This document shows positions 37,385 through 48,500 of a stretch of 64,000 nucleotides of DNA, in pieces (the first letter of the stretch is position 1; each line of letters begins with the position of its first letter). The stretch is from Scolanthus callimorphus. Its lineage: Eukaryota; Cnidaria; Anthozoa; Actiniaria; Edwardsiidae. The stretch lies in contig CM066925.1 in NCBI GenBank assembly GCA_033964015.1, forward strand, positions 8,726,204 to 8,790,203, in the 5' to 3' direction. The translations under genes and the position numbers were made by a program. The notes beneath the pieces were generated by a model. It was not told the DNA's origin. It was given only the letters and a program-made list of their open reading frames with translations, and did no database searches.

Positions 37385-37715
37385 TAGCCTGCGAGCCGGC
37401 TCTCCAGTGGGTTTTCCAGAGAAGAATTCGTTAGGGCGCGCGCGGGGTTGCTGTGGCGTCGGGATTCCTGTGTCGCGGACACAGGAATCCCGCGCACCAA
37501 AAAAATCGAATATCCGAAAAAACCCACTGGAGAGCCGGCTAGCAGGCTACTTCCCCCCGCGACACAGGAATCCCGCGCACGAAACAAATCAAATATCCGA
37601 GAAAACCCACTGGAGAGCCGGCTAGCAGGCTACTTCCCACCGCGACACAGGAATCCCGCGCACCAAACAAATCAAATATCCGAGAAAACCCACTGGAGAG
37701 CCGGCTAGCAGGCTA
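37385..37715. mobile_element. TIR element (AGCCGGCTCTCCAGTGGG) with 84-bp internal tandem repeat
   Basis: GCGAGCCGGCTCTCCAGTGG at the left faces three direct copies of CCACTGGAGAGCCGGCTAGC at about 37527, 37608 and 37692. The right TIR therefore seems to have been triplicated with its adjoining sequence (CGACACAGGAATCCCGCGCA). Confidence 0.8.
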
Positions 37716-39088
37716 TTTTTCCTGTGGAGTGCATGCTTCCTGGAGTCTTCGTGACATTCATTGCTGAAAAACAGATTTATGGACAATAGCAATGACATCA
37801 AAAAATTAATATTCCATCACATAAAAAATCTTCCGATTCATATGTAACAGATACGAATTATAAGGGGACAAACAGCAGATATACTCAGCAGATATAAGCC
37901 GGCTGCAAGCGAACCTTTTTTAAAACTACCTGCAACCACTTTTTGCAAATGATTTCGCCTGGCTCGTCGGATAATTCCAGATAGAGAAGTTGTGTATACA
38001 AGAAATGTTTTGCCAAATTTTCGGCTTTAAAAGCCTTCATCAGTTGCCAGTTCTGAGTCTGATAAACACAATATTATTCTAGGCCTTACGACGATTTTTC
38101 CAGTTTTGTGATGATTTTTCTTTCAGTTCGAGCTTTTTCGGTTGCTATCTAACTTCAAAAAGCAATAAATATCGATCATACAAAAATCGCTGGCACACTT
38201 TTTGGAGTCCACCTGTTATCTACATCTATGATTATCACTTGCACCATCAATTTGACACATAATTTTAGTAATTTGCGGAAACCTAACTTTATTTTAAAAT
38301 GTAAAATTCATTTCTAATTCCAGAGTGACTGGTCGGTTGCTTCATGAGTCAATACTTCCAGTGTGGATATTCTTCGGTTTTTGCCATTTTCCATATATTC
38401 TCCTGCAAGTAAATCATAAATTCTATAACAACTGTGAAAAGCTGGTAGTCATCAGATTTTGATCAGCTACTTTGAAAACATTTTACTGCTGACTTATTTC
38501 CATCTGCTAACAGTCATGGCAAAAAAATGATGTATTTGTTTTCAATAGATGTATTTGTTAAAATAGAAAACAAAATATTTCATGTTTGTAGCTTATTAAG
38601 TTAGGAGACAATATAAGCAAACAGAATTTACGTCAAAATCAAATAAACCAACTTGCTTACAATACTGTCATGCCAGATATCCACCTCAAAAAAAAAAGAG
38701 TCAGAGATGTGGAGATTAGCAGGAAAGCCAAGGCAAGCGTGGTGATCTGAGTTGTGGCAGGAGATTCGGCTGTAAACATGGAGGCAACAGTTCATGCCAG
38801 TTTATGCATTGCTATCTATATTAGTTTGTTTCACGAAACGGGGATTGACTTTATCCGAGTTAAACATGAACTCGTTTATATCTTCATAGAATTCAAATGT
38901 CAATTGTCGAAAAGTCCTCGCCATTTCTCTTTCAACTGTGGCAGTGTCTTTTCAGTCTCCTTGCCGTTTTCAAAACAAAACCTCCGAAAATCCTTAAAGA
39001 TAACTTCCCAAACGTTTTTCTTTCTTTAGCTACTCTTGGTAGAGCTGAGAAGACTGTGGTGTTCTCTGTAAGCTGCGATCAGATATTT

Positions 39089-39944
39089 TTACTCGCTAGT
39101 TGTCCAGCGCTTGCTTACTGAACTCGTTCCACTGTTTAATTCGACATTTCGGGGCCCTTGACTGTATGGAACTCCTTGACTATTAGGATTATACATCGGG
39201 TACATGAACTGAGTAGGATTTGGATACAACTGGAAATGATATGGCTCCTGGAATTCTGGCTGGTGTTCAAGATTAGATCTGCTTGCGAAAGATCTGTCTT
39301 TTTTGATCTTCAAGTTCATCGTTTCTAAAATAAAACCCACGAAATACAGTTGATAATAGTCCCTTAGTCGAATTTAGGGATGCAATGAGAGTGCCAAACG
39401 TATACAAAATATATATAATAGAATTGAATTACCCACAGAGGCGAGCGGTGTCCAGCCATGTTGCAAAAGAACAGGGACGAGAATCCTTTTTGCACTGAAC
39501 TTGACTATTAGGACCATACATCGGGTACATGAACTGAGTAGGATTTGGATACAACTGGAAATGATATGGCTCCTGGAATTCTGGCTGGTGTTCAAGATTA
39601 GATCTGCTTGCGAAAGATCTGTTTTTTTTTTTATCTTCAAGTTCATCGTTTCTAAAATAAAACCCACGAAATACAGTTGATATAGTCCCTTAGTCGAATT
39701 TAGGGATGCAAAGAGTGCCAGACGTATAAAAAAATATATCAAATACAATTGAATTACCCACAGATGCGAGCGGTGTCCAGCCATGTTGCAAAAGAACAGG
39801 GACGAGAATCCTTTTTGCACTGAACAGGCGTCTCTTGCACTGAGCTGGCTTCTTGCCTGCAATGTGATTAGCTGAACCGCCTATGGAACTAAATTTCCTG
39901 GGCTCTTTAGGTCTGGAACTGTCACAGGAGAACTCTTTGTTCAT
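39089..39944 (-). CDS. Possible three-exon gene of unknown function with duplicated exon
   Basis: On the minus strand, exon 39944-39758 starts MNKEFSCDSSRPKEPRKF in an AAAATGA context and ends GTGG|GTAATTC. Exon 39651-39433 (219 nt, 73 codons) and exon 39324-39089 follow identical acceptors (GGTTTTATTTTAG). Together they give 642 nt, 213 residues plus a stop, all phase 1. The last exon encodes HQPEFQEPYHFQLYPNPTQF followed by MYPMYNPNSQG, rich in Pro, Tyr and Gln. The middle exon is a duplicate of the last-exon head fused to the first-exon tail (FSAKRILVPVLLQHGWTPLA). A one-base change in its A-run puts its first half in another frame, yet it stays open. I recognise no family. It could be a lineage-specific gene or a repeat-borne frame. 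Confidence 0.4.
39110..39850. repeat. Tandem duplication of about 340 bp
   Basis: TCGGGTACATGAACTGAGTA, TTCTGGCTGGTGTTCAAGAT and TAGTCGAATTTAGGGATGCA each occur twice about 335-340 bp apart. Identity is high, so the event is recent. It duplicates an intron and parts of both neighbouring exons of the minus-strand frame. Confidence 0.92.
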
Positions 39945-42546
39945 TTTGACGTATCCATGGGAGCCTTTCCATGGCTAATTGGATCTGGGAAGAACGGTTA
40001 CACACACAAAATATTTCCCTGTGGGCCAGATGAGGTTTCCCCATGGGAAAAGCCGCTAGTGTAACCGCGACTATTAATTCTGATACAAAACTGGGTGGTT
40101 TTATTTAATTCTGACGAACTAGAACTTGATCAAACGAGATAATCAGTTTTTGACAAATAGTTATTGATTTTCTTAAAAAAAATTTAATAATTAATAAAAA
40201 TATAAATATTTGTGTTTTCTACTCTTCAAAAGCTTTCAAATGATATATAATACATGTACCTATGGTGCTCCGCTCTGCGGCCTTTGGCCGCAAAGGAGCT
40301 CCGCTATAATACATGTACCTATCTTAAAAACAGACGAAATGACAACAATTTTGCCAAAGGATCCCTTGAACCTTTCCTCAAACCTTAAAGGAGCGGTGTC
40401 TCGATTTTAGCACACTTTTGGTGATGTAAAAAACATACAAATAACTGATGGATAACCGAAATACTAGTCTAGGTTTGTTTAATAGCCCTGTAACTACAAA
40501 TCCATCATGATTGTAGGCTTCATGGACCTACTACAGAGCGGATGGAAATGGATTACAACAATGAGTTTTTGAAATCTTGTCAGGATGACAAGTTTTCAAA
40601 GTTTGAATGTACATCAAAATTTGCTTGTAAATTGGCAGGCTTGTCGCTAAAATTTGCCTACATTGCATATTAGGCTAATACCAGGTGATATAAGTGATTT
40701 GGGGATGATTACATACAAATTCTAAAGCTGTATTTACAAATGTATTCAAATGACCGTGACACAACCCCTTTAATTCAGCCCTGACTTGTTTCGCAGAGCG
40801 CGCGCTAAATTGAAATGACACCAGAAAGAAACTCATATTCTCTCCCTTGTGAGTTTTTTCTTTTTTTCCATTTGTTTTAAGAGCATAATATAAGTAAGTT
40901 ACATTTCTCCCTTGCACTCCGTGAATTTTAAACGGGCTTCAGCTAGTAAATGGTAAACGACTAGGAGGACTATCCGGCATCTTAGTGCTGTGAAAATGTA
41001 TGCCTATGCACTTCCTGCCGCCTATGCCTTTCAACTAAAGATCCGATTTAATATTCCATTGGTTTCCATCAGGATTTATAAAATAACTAAGATAGTACGC
41101 GCGCTCTCATTGGTCGACAGGTGTGTTTAGATGAGAGTATATAAACACGGTTGTGACCTCACGCCCGGGACGATGTTTGCGCTGCCTTCTTTTTTCATTC
41201 TTTATACATTTTGACAAAAAATTTATCCAAACACTTGAAGCAATGAAATTGTGAAAGCAGTGCTGTTTTCTTTTTAGCTATCATTTGTCGTCCCATCCTT
41301 TAACCACAAGTTCAAAGAATTGGCTTGCCTTGGACTTTTTTAGTCAAACGCGTGTAAAATTTTCAGGATTGTCAACATTTTCGTACGATTATACATAATA
41401 TTTTTGTCCTCAAGCATCCTCTTGCCTCCCTCTATGAAACGATTTCTTTGACTTCTGGGAACTTTTTAAATGTATACAGCTCGTACTAAGAGGAGAAAAA
41501 CAACACAAATCAAGGTTGTGTCGAAATTATTGGACTCGAAAACTTTTTTTTATTATCAATTTTGTATGGAACAGATAACATATCTAAGGACTGTACAAAT
41601 TCCACATATAACAAATCTAAAGACGATACAAAAAAACTGATTATTACTTAATTTAGACTGATTGTGAGCCTGCTCACCCAAGAGGATTTAGCGGTTCACA
41701 TTTCATATAAATAGAGCGGATTTCACATGACCGTCGTGTTTGCAATTAGTTTGCTTTCTCATTGGCTGCTTATTTCTATCAACCAATCAAATTGCGAACT
41801 AATTACAAGCAAGGAATTGGTTCGGCTCCTGATTGGCTGGGCTGGAAACCATTCAGCAGTAAGTTGTAATTACTCTTGTTTCTGATTGGCTAGTGATTGC
41901 TCAATTGCAATTGCTTTCACGACAGTCATGTGAAATCCGCTCTAATGGTAATAACTGGCAATGCACAGTTCGACTTGAAAATTACGATAAGAGTATCGAC
42001 TGATAGCGTCCCTTCGTCACTAGATATTTGCTTTCTAGAAGAAGACATCTTTGATATCCAATTTTAATTTAATGTTTGTGTATTCCTCGATCATGTCTTC
42101 TACCCCTTTCCAAAACGCACTGAGTTTTATGCCGAAAAAAAAACTGGGCAGAAAAAAAAAATGTGGGATTCACTTCCTAGTTTGCATGAAGGACTGCCGA
42201 CTCGTAGAACTGATGATTATTCGAAAAATGTTGCGTCTAGTGTGCGGCTGCCCACGGAGTCAAAGTCCATCTATTTTCATATTCAAACTCTCGTGGTTAG
42301 CTAGAGCACTTGTGATATTTGGAGGGATACTCGAAACGTTTGCTCTATTCGCCGATAAAGTTATTGAAAGTTTTGCTTTTTGGCCTGGTATTCCATGGAC
42401 TCACGTGACTGGGTAACAAAATTCTAGCTTCCCAGGGGCTTGTGTGCGAGGTTGTCTTTTGATATCCTACAGCAGGCTGTTCAATGTGGTATTGCTGTTT
42501 CTTCAAAAGCGCTTTTGGTGTTCTCGATTTAGTAATAACCGTAATA
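39945..42546. other. Intergenic region upstream of TTC38
   Basis: AT-rich. A GCTCCGCTCTGCGGCCTTTG / CAAAGGAGCTCCGC hairpin is near 40267-40310 and a MITE at 41712-41946. The TTC38 promoter should lie at the right end, but I see no clear core motif. Confidence 0.5.
41712..41946. mobile_element. MITE, AGAGCGGATTTCACATGA family, copy 3
   Basis: Complete ends AGAGCGGATTTCACATGACC and GTCATGTGAAATCCGCTCTA; nearly identical to 11392-11624. About 600 bp upstream of the TTC38 start. Confidence 0.92.
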
Positions 42547-42582
42547 ATGTCAAAACTTCATTGTCACTGGAGAGATTTGCAG
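42547..42582 (+). CDS. TTC38: TTC38 exon 1 (start codon)
   Basis: ATG with A at -3, 12 codons MSKLHCHWRDLQ, donor GCAG|GTAATC, phase 0. Too short for frame tracks; accepted because the spliced junction WRDLQ-AWRDEGLP fits the family. Confidence 0.8.
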
Positions 42583-45500
42583 GTAATCACTATTATATGT
42601 ATAATATGTATTATATTATAATATGGGTTATTTTGAGGCACCGGGGGGTTATAAGTGTTATGAAATATAACAACCATTTAACAAACTTTATATCATATCT
42701 TCCGATGTTGGTTCATCTACTTCTTCAAATTCTCGTCCAGAAAATGGTTCTGATTTGCATACGAGCAATTACAAGTTTCGAAACAAGGAAATCTGATACT
42801 TCTCATCTCGGTTTCTTCGATTTCGAGCTAATACCAATTCCTCCATCAGACACCAGAATATCAGCAGCTGCTGAACCCAGTTTTCGATTTGTTTTGCAAA
42901 TTGCACCACAATGAAGGACCTGAAGTGAAGCCGGAAATGAGAGCTATTGCTACGAGTCAAGGATCGAGTTGGCAAAGGTATTGTAAGTGCCGCCTCGAAG
43001 AAAACAAACTATACAAGCGACTTTCTGCGAGATTTGTGCGCCCTTGCAAAAACCCCATCAGTAGAAGCGTCACACGTCCCTGGTAGTAGTGGTACATATT
43101 GAACAATTGAAGAGTCACAATCAACACTGCAACATTTTATGAAAAACGCTTATTTGCCAAGTAAAAATCAAAGAAAATCTAAAAAGGAAAATGAAAGACC
43201 TAAGGCCTGTGGGTTCATAAAATAATCGCTGGGTTCTCGTATGCATGGGTCACCATGCATATTGAGTTGCAGTTGAGTTTTTTGGTACACTATTTCTCAA
43301 ACAAATAACCCCTGAATCGCGTACCAATCACCATATCTGACTACTAAAAGGCATTCCATGTCCCAATATGATTTTATTGACATTCAAATACCGTCGGATA
43401 GTACTGAGCAGTGCATAAGACCAACACCGGATTGCATCTTGTAAATCGAGCTCACCAGTACCAAGTTGCCACCTTGAGATCTTTCTATATTTTTATATGT
43501 TATATATTTTTTATATGTTCTATATGTATTTATGTATACAAACTAATCACCCAATAAATATTATTTTGAAAAACCTTGAGATCTTTCATCGATCCATTGG
43601 TCTCGCATAATTACCGGATCGCTAACAGCGCAAGACCAAAACAAACGCTTAGAAAGCATCGCAACAACAGAGTCTCATAGGGGCACCCAGCAGTGTCTCT
43701 GGCTAAATGGCATTAAAGGTCATTGCTGAGTATGCAAATGACTGAAAATTGAATAATTGAACATTTTGTATATGTTCGGATCTCGTTAGCTAAAATGATG
43801 GGATGCGAAAATTTTAGGGATTGAAATCAAGATTGCCCTCAAGGTGATCAGAAGAGTTCCTGGAACGAGGGACCGCGTATTCGGGTTTTTCCTGGCTACT
43901 GTTAAGTTCTTGTTCCTCAAAAGGTTTTGGACGTAAACCCCAATGTGGGTTTTTCACCGGAACATGGCTTAGAGACCTAACTAGCGTTACCAACCTCCAT
44001 GTTCCAGGCTATCATTTCCTCGTTCGCGTTAGAGTACAGTCACAACTCTCGTTATTGCGGACACCCTCGGGGATAAGCTTTGGTGTCCGTAATAGCGAGA
44101 GTCCGTAATAGCGGGGTGCGAGGAAATAATCATAATCCGTCATTTAAAAGTTAGAATAATGGTCAAATATAATGATAACTGTGTCAAACTGAGGCAAACT
44201 GAGATATGAACTTTGCTGAACACTGAACCATTCTTGTAAGGAAGTTGGTAGATAACAATGGAGTTTGAGGTTTATTATCGTATTGTTTGGTGAATAGCAA
44301 GCAGTCCGCTAATCCCGGTGTGGGCGAAAAAACTCAAAGTGACGAATCGCTGCAAAAGGAATTGGGGAAAGTCGGATTTGTTATTTTTCAAATAAAAACC
44401 CTGCACAGCTTGCCGTAGACAAACAGCAGTGAACACTTGAAATGTCTCGCATGGGAAAAAAGGTGTCCGCATTTCCGCAATAGCGAGAGTCCGTACGGGA
44501 GTTCATTTCAGTCATTTCTCTATACATTTCGCCGGGGATTTAGCTTTTGTCCGTAATAGCGGGGTGTCCGCAAGGCGAGAGTTGACTGTAACGGGATGCT
44601 GCACAAGCAAAGAAAAAGAAAAAAGAAAGAAAGGTCTTCTCCTGATCGCTAGTAAACTCAAAGCGGTCGAAAGTACACGACCGCTAGACAAGGAGAGGTT
44701 GGAGGACTTAACGGGCTGCATTAGATGGCGCAAATTGCAGCCGCGAAGCTTACAATCATGAGGGCTGTTTTACAGTATATATGCCTCGGAGAGCCAGACC
44801 ATTGCACCGGGAGACAATCCCCTACTCTTACGAAGAGTGCAATGGGTTCTATAGCGTCCACCTAGAACAGGGGTAGAAGGGAAGGCAGACGGGACCTCTA
44901 TTGTCTCATCCGAAAGACTAAGAAAACACAGTAGAACTAAGTTCTACCCAGAATATGAACCTGTCTCGATCACGACCCTTGACCCGCAAGACCCTTGATG
45001 ACTTTTTCAACGAGGAAATTGATGCTCTTTGGGTTTGGCTCCGATCTCCTAGACTACCTCGGGGGTACCCTGCGTCACTGTGGAAGCCATGTACACAGAG
45101 AATTTCTGCAGAAATCTATCCATGGAAAAAGCTGGATTTCCAATGGCAGAAGAATGGGAAGTGTTCGGATTTCCAATGGCTATCCATGTGAATTTCGAAC
45201 ACTTCCCATGCGTGTGCCTTGGGAAACTATTCAGCTTTTCCCGTGAATGGATTTCTGCAGAAATTCCCTGTGTTACCATCCGCAGTTTCTTGACGTTTCT
45301 TGATGATATTACGCTGAAGTACTTGTCCTATTCATTCACCACCATCGAAGGTCTATACCCTGGTTGTGGCTTTATGCTGTGTGGCGGCTTCAACCGCCTC
45401 AATATCGCGCGGCTGACTTTCCAATTCAAACTGAAAGAACTCGTTGACAAGGCGACCCGAGGGAACCGGAATCTGGACCTAGCTATTACGAGACTAGGAA

Positions 45501-48500
45501 AAATGGCTAAAATGTCTGCGGACATCGTGGCTTCCTGACTGTGCTTTTTTTTTAAATCGCTCTTTGTAATTGGGTGTAGTACCTGATGACTGGAAGGAAG
45601 CTAGGGTGTTACGAATCTACAAGAAAGGATCCAAAACTGATGCTAGCAATTATAGACCAATCTCAATTATTTCAATAATAGCTAAGATTTTTGAAAAGCT
45701 CACATTCGATCAGCTCTATAACTAGTTTAACAGTAAGTAATTCCCAGTCAGGGTTTCGGCCTCTCCATAGCACACTCAGCAACATTACTAGATGCTACCA
45801 ACAGCTGGAATGTCAACATAGATAAAGGCTTGATAAACGGGCTAATTTTTATCGACCTTCAAGAAGGCCTTTGACACAATAGTCACAATATTCTAATGAA
45901 AACGTTAGAGTGCTATGGTGTGGCCGGCGTATCCCTTGACTGGATTAGGTCCTACCTGAGTGTTAGGAAACAAAGGTGTCCTATGGCGAAATGTCAACCG
46001 CCCAAGCTATCTCATGCGGTGTTCCGAAACCTCAATATTAGGAGCCCTATTGTTGCTCATATATATAAATGATCTGCCAAACTGACTCTTTTTTTACTTT
46101 TATTATTACAATTTATATAAGTATTATTTTACACACGAACGGATCCGCAAATAGCATAGCTCATAGCGGCGGATCAGTAAAATTAAAATAAGTAAATAAA
46201 GAATGATAGCAGCAATTTTTCAGCAAAACAGAGCAATAGGTATCAGCAATTAAATTTAGGAATGTACAAGGATATTATAAAGTTAAACCAATAAATAAGT
46301 GAGGAAAAGGGGCAGGGAACGAAATTGGGGCCCTGACCGTTCCTCTTGATTATTAACGACCTGCAAGTCCCGAATGTCGTGACATGCAAGTACGTGGATA
46401 ACACCAGTGTTGCTAGGCAAGGAAAGCCACGTTCAATCTTGAAAAATCGAATGCAGCAAAATGCTAACAAGCATCCAGGTTTCACCACTCGTTGCCAATG
46501 TACCTCCGTAATGATCTGGAAATGGTCTAGAAGAGCGCATGTAGTCTGTCTCACCGGGTAGTTATGACTCATCTCTCACCCAGTACAATCTATTTTTGCA
46601 GTCTAACTTTGCATGGTTTTCGTGTTTGTCTAATTTCTTGTCTTGCTAGATATCTCGTTTTGTACACTAATATATATTTACATTCTTGTTTTGTAGTCTG
46701 CATGCTCTCGTGTCTTGCTATTCTATATTTGCATATGTTTGTGTTTTGCTAGTCTATTTTGTTTTACTATAGCTTAACATTCTTGTTTTGCAGTCTATCT
46801 TTGCATTTTTTCCATGTTCAGGCTTGGCGTGACGAAGGGCTTCCATTTTCTACAAGTAGCGATGAGGCCGTCAAGATGTATGACGCTGCACTTACACAAG
46901 TAAGAGCTCCTGCTTGTCCTTACCTTATTTGGAAGATCCCTCATTTCTTATATGCGCCAAATCATATGGAAGATACCTCATATCTTATATGCGCGAAATC
47001 ATATGGAAGATTCCTCATATCTTATATTTGCCAAATCATATGGTAGATCCATCATATCTTATATTTGCCAAATCATTTGGAAGATCCCTCATATCTTTTT
47101 TTTCGCCAAATCATTTGGAAGATCCCTCATATCTTTTTTTTTCGCCAAATCATTTGGAAGTTCCATCATAACTTATATTCGCCAAATCATTTCCGCGTGG
47201 GTTCACAGAAAATGACAACCCTTTTCTTTTAAGAAACATATTTAAAATATGTTTCAACAGATAGTCGGCTTCTACGAGGATCCCGTGATAGGCGGATACG
47301 AAAAAGCATTGCAACAAATGATGAAAGCCGATCCATCGTTTGGTAAGTGAGGGACAACACCTGTCAGCCGTCTAACAAAATTCAGCAAAATCAGTATAAT
47401 GCAGTTACAGCGGTTTTCATACGACTGTCGGCAATACACCGAATCAGCTAAAAGTATCCACCCAAAGGAATCACCACATGATCTGAATCGGGTGGCAATA
47501 AGATGTAAACACCGTTGGCCGATTTTGTCTATTGTGATTACTTCGAGTTTTGGGTGGTAGAGGCCTGATCTTTGATCCCGAAAACGAGTGCTACCCAGGA
47601 TACAGTAAAAACCCGCATAAAAGAACAGGTGTTTTTGGGATTCAGGCTGATTTTGTTCTTATACATTGGGGTGTTTTCTGCAAAATCAGCCTGAAAATGT
47701 TCTTAAGGTGTTCTTAAAATTGTTTTTTAACATAAAATACTGCCTACACTACCAACAGTCAAATAAAGAATATGATTGGCAGAAAATTACGCTACATGGG
47801 TAAATGCACCCTGGAAATCCGCATACTGTACCTGCTGTAGAATCTTGTGTGCAATGTTCTATTGATCTACTGTAAAGTACCACAGTAGGTTACTGTACTC
47901 AAATCTAACTGGCAGCCATTTTTTATACAAGAACAATTTTTCATTTTTCAGGCTGAATGTGTTCTTATGTACAAGGTACCTTTTTGGCCAAATTTCAGCC
48001 TGAGTGTTCTTAATCCACTTGTTCTTTTAGAGCGGATTTCACATGACCGTCGTGTTTGCAATTAGTTTGCTTTCTCATTGGCTGCTTATTTCTATCAACC
48101 AATCAAATTGCGAACTAGTTACAAGCAAGGAATTGGTTCGGCTCCTGATTGGCTGGGCTGGAAACCATTCAGCAGTAAGTTGCAATTACTCTTGTTTCTG
48201 ATTGGCTAGTAATTGCTCAATTGCAATTGCTTTCACGACAGCTGCTACGCGACCAAGATGATTTCATTTTTATATGTCCTAGTTATGGGCCATGTGTTAT
48301 GTCTTACACAATCAACAAACAGCTCTTGTCGTCGCGACACAGCACTATCGGAACAGCTGGACGGCCTTATGAAACTGGTTTCCTTGAGAGACATTACCCC
48401 GAGAGAAAAGCTTCACGTACAGTTAGCAAAAGAGATGGCTGTAGGGTAAGCAGTCCCAGTAGAAATGAAAAATTGCCCGATTTCAAACCGCACAGGTGCC

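Larger units (their letters stand above)
35061..38753. other. Intergenic region, repeats only
   Basis: Holds elements at 35339-35632, 35672-36134, 36133-36250, a SINE at 36669-37105 and a TIR block at 37385-37715. From 37716 to 38753 the sequence is AT-rich with nothing recognised. Confidence 0.5.
42583..46821. other. TTC38 intron 1, retroelement-rich
   Basis: Holds a TIR element (44033-44592), a minus-strand SINE (44600-44987), a MITE (45090-45275) and a non-LTR retrotransposon remnant (45286-46561). From 42583 to 44032 I recognise nothing beyond AT-rich sequence. Confidence 0.6.

Noticed and set aside
37299..37708. Frames with repeated NPLESRLAGYFPPRHRN
   Set aside because: They translate the 84-bp repeat of a TIR element; no start or splice support.
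42051..42416. A 121-codon plus-strand frame upstream of TTC38
   Set aside because: No recognised domain, no splice support and poor start context; probably chance in AT-rich DNA.
46759..47215. Overlapping plus-strand frames with repeated SYLICAKSYGR-type phrases
   Set aside because: They read through the 37-bp minisatellite after TTC38 exon 2; only the AWRDEG part is exon.
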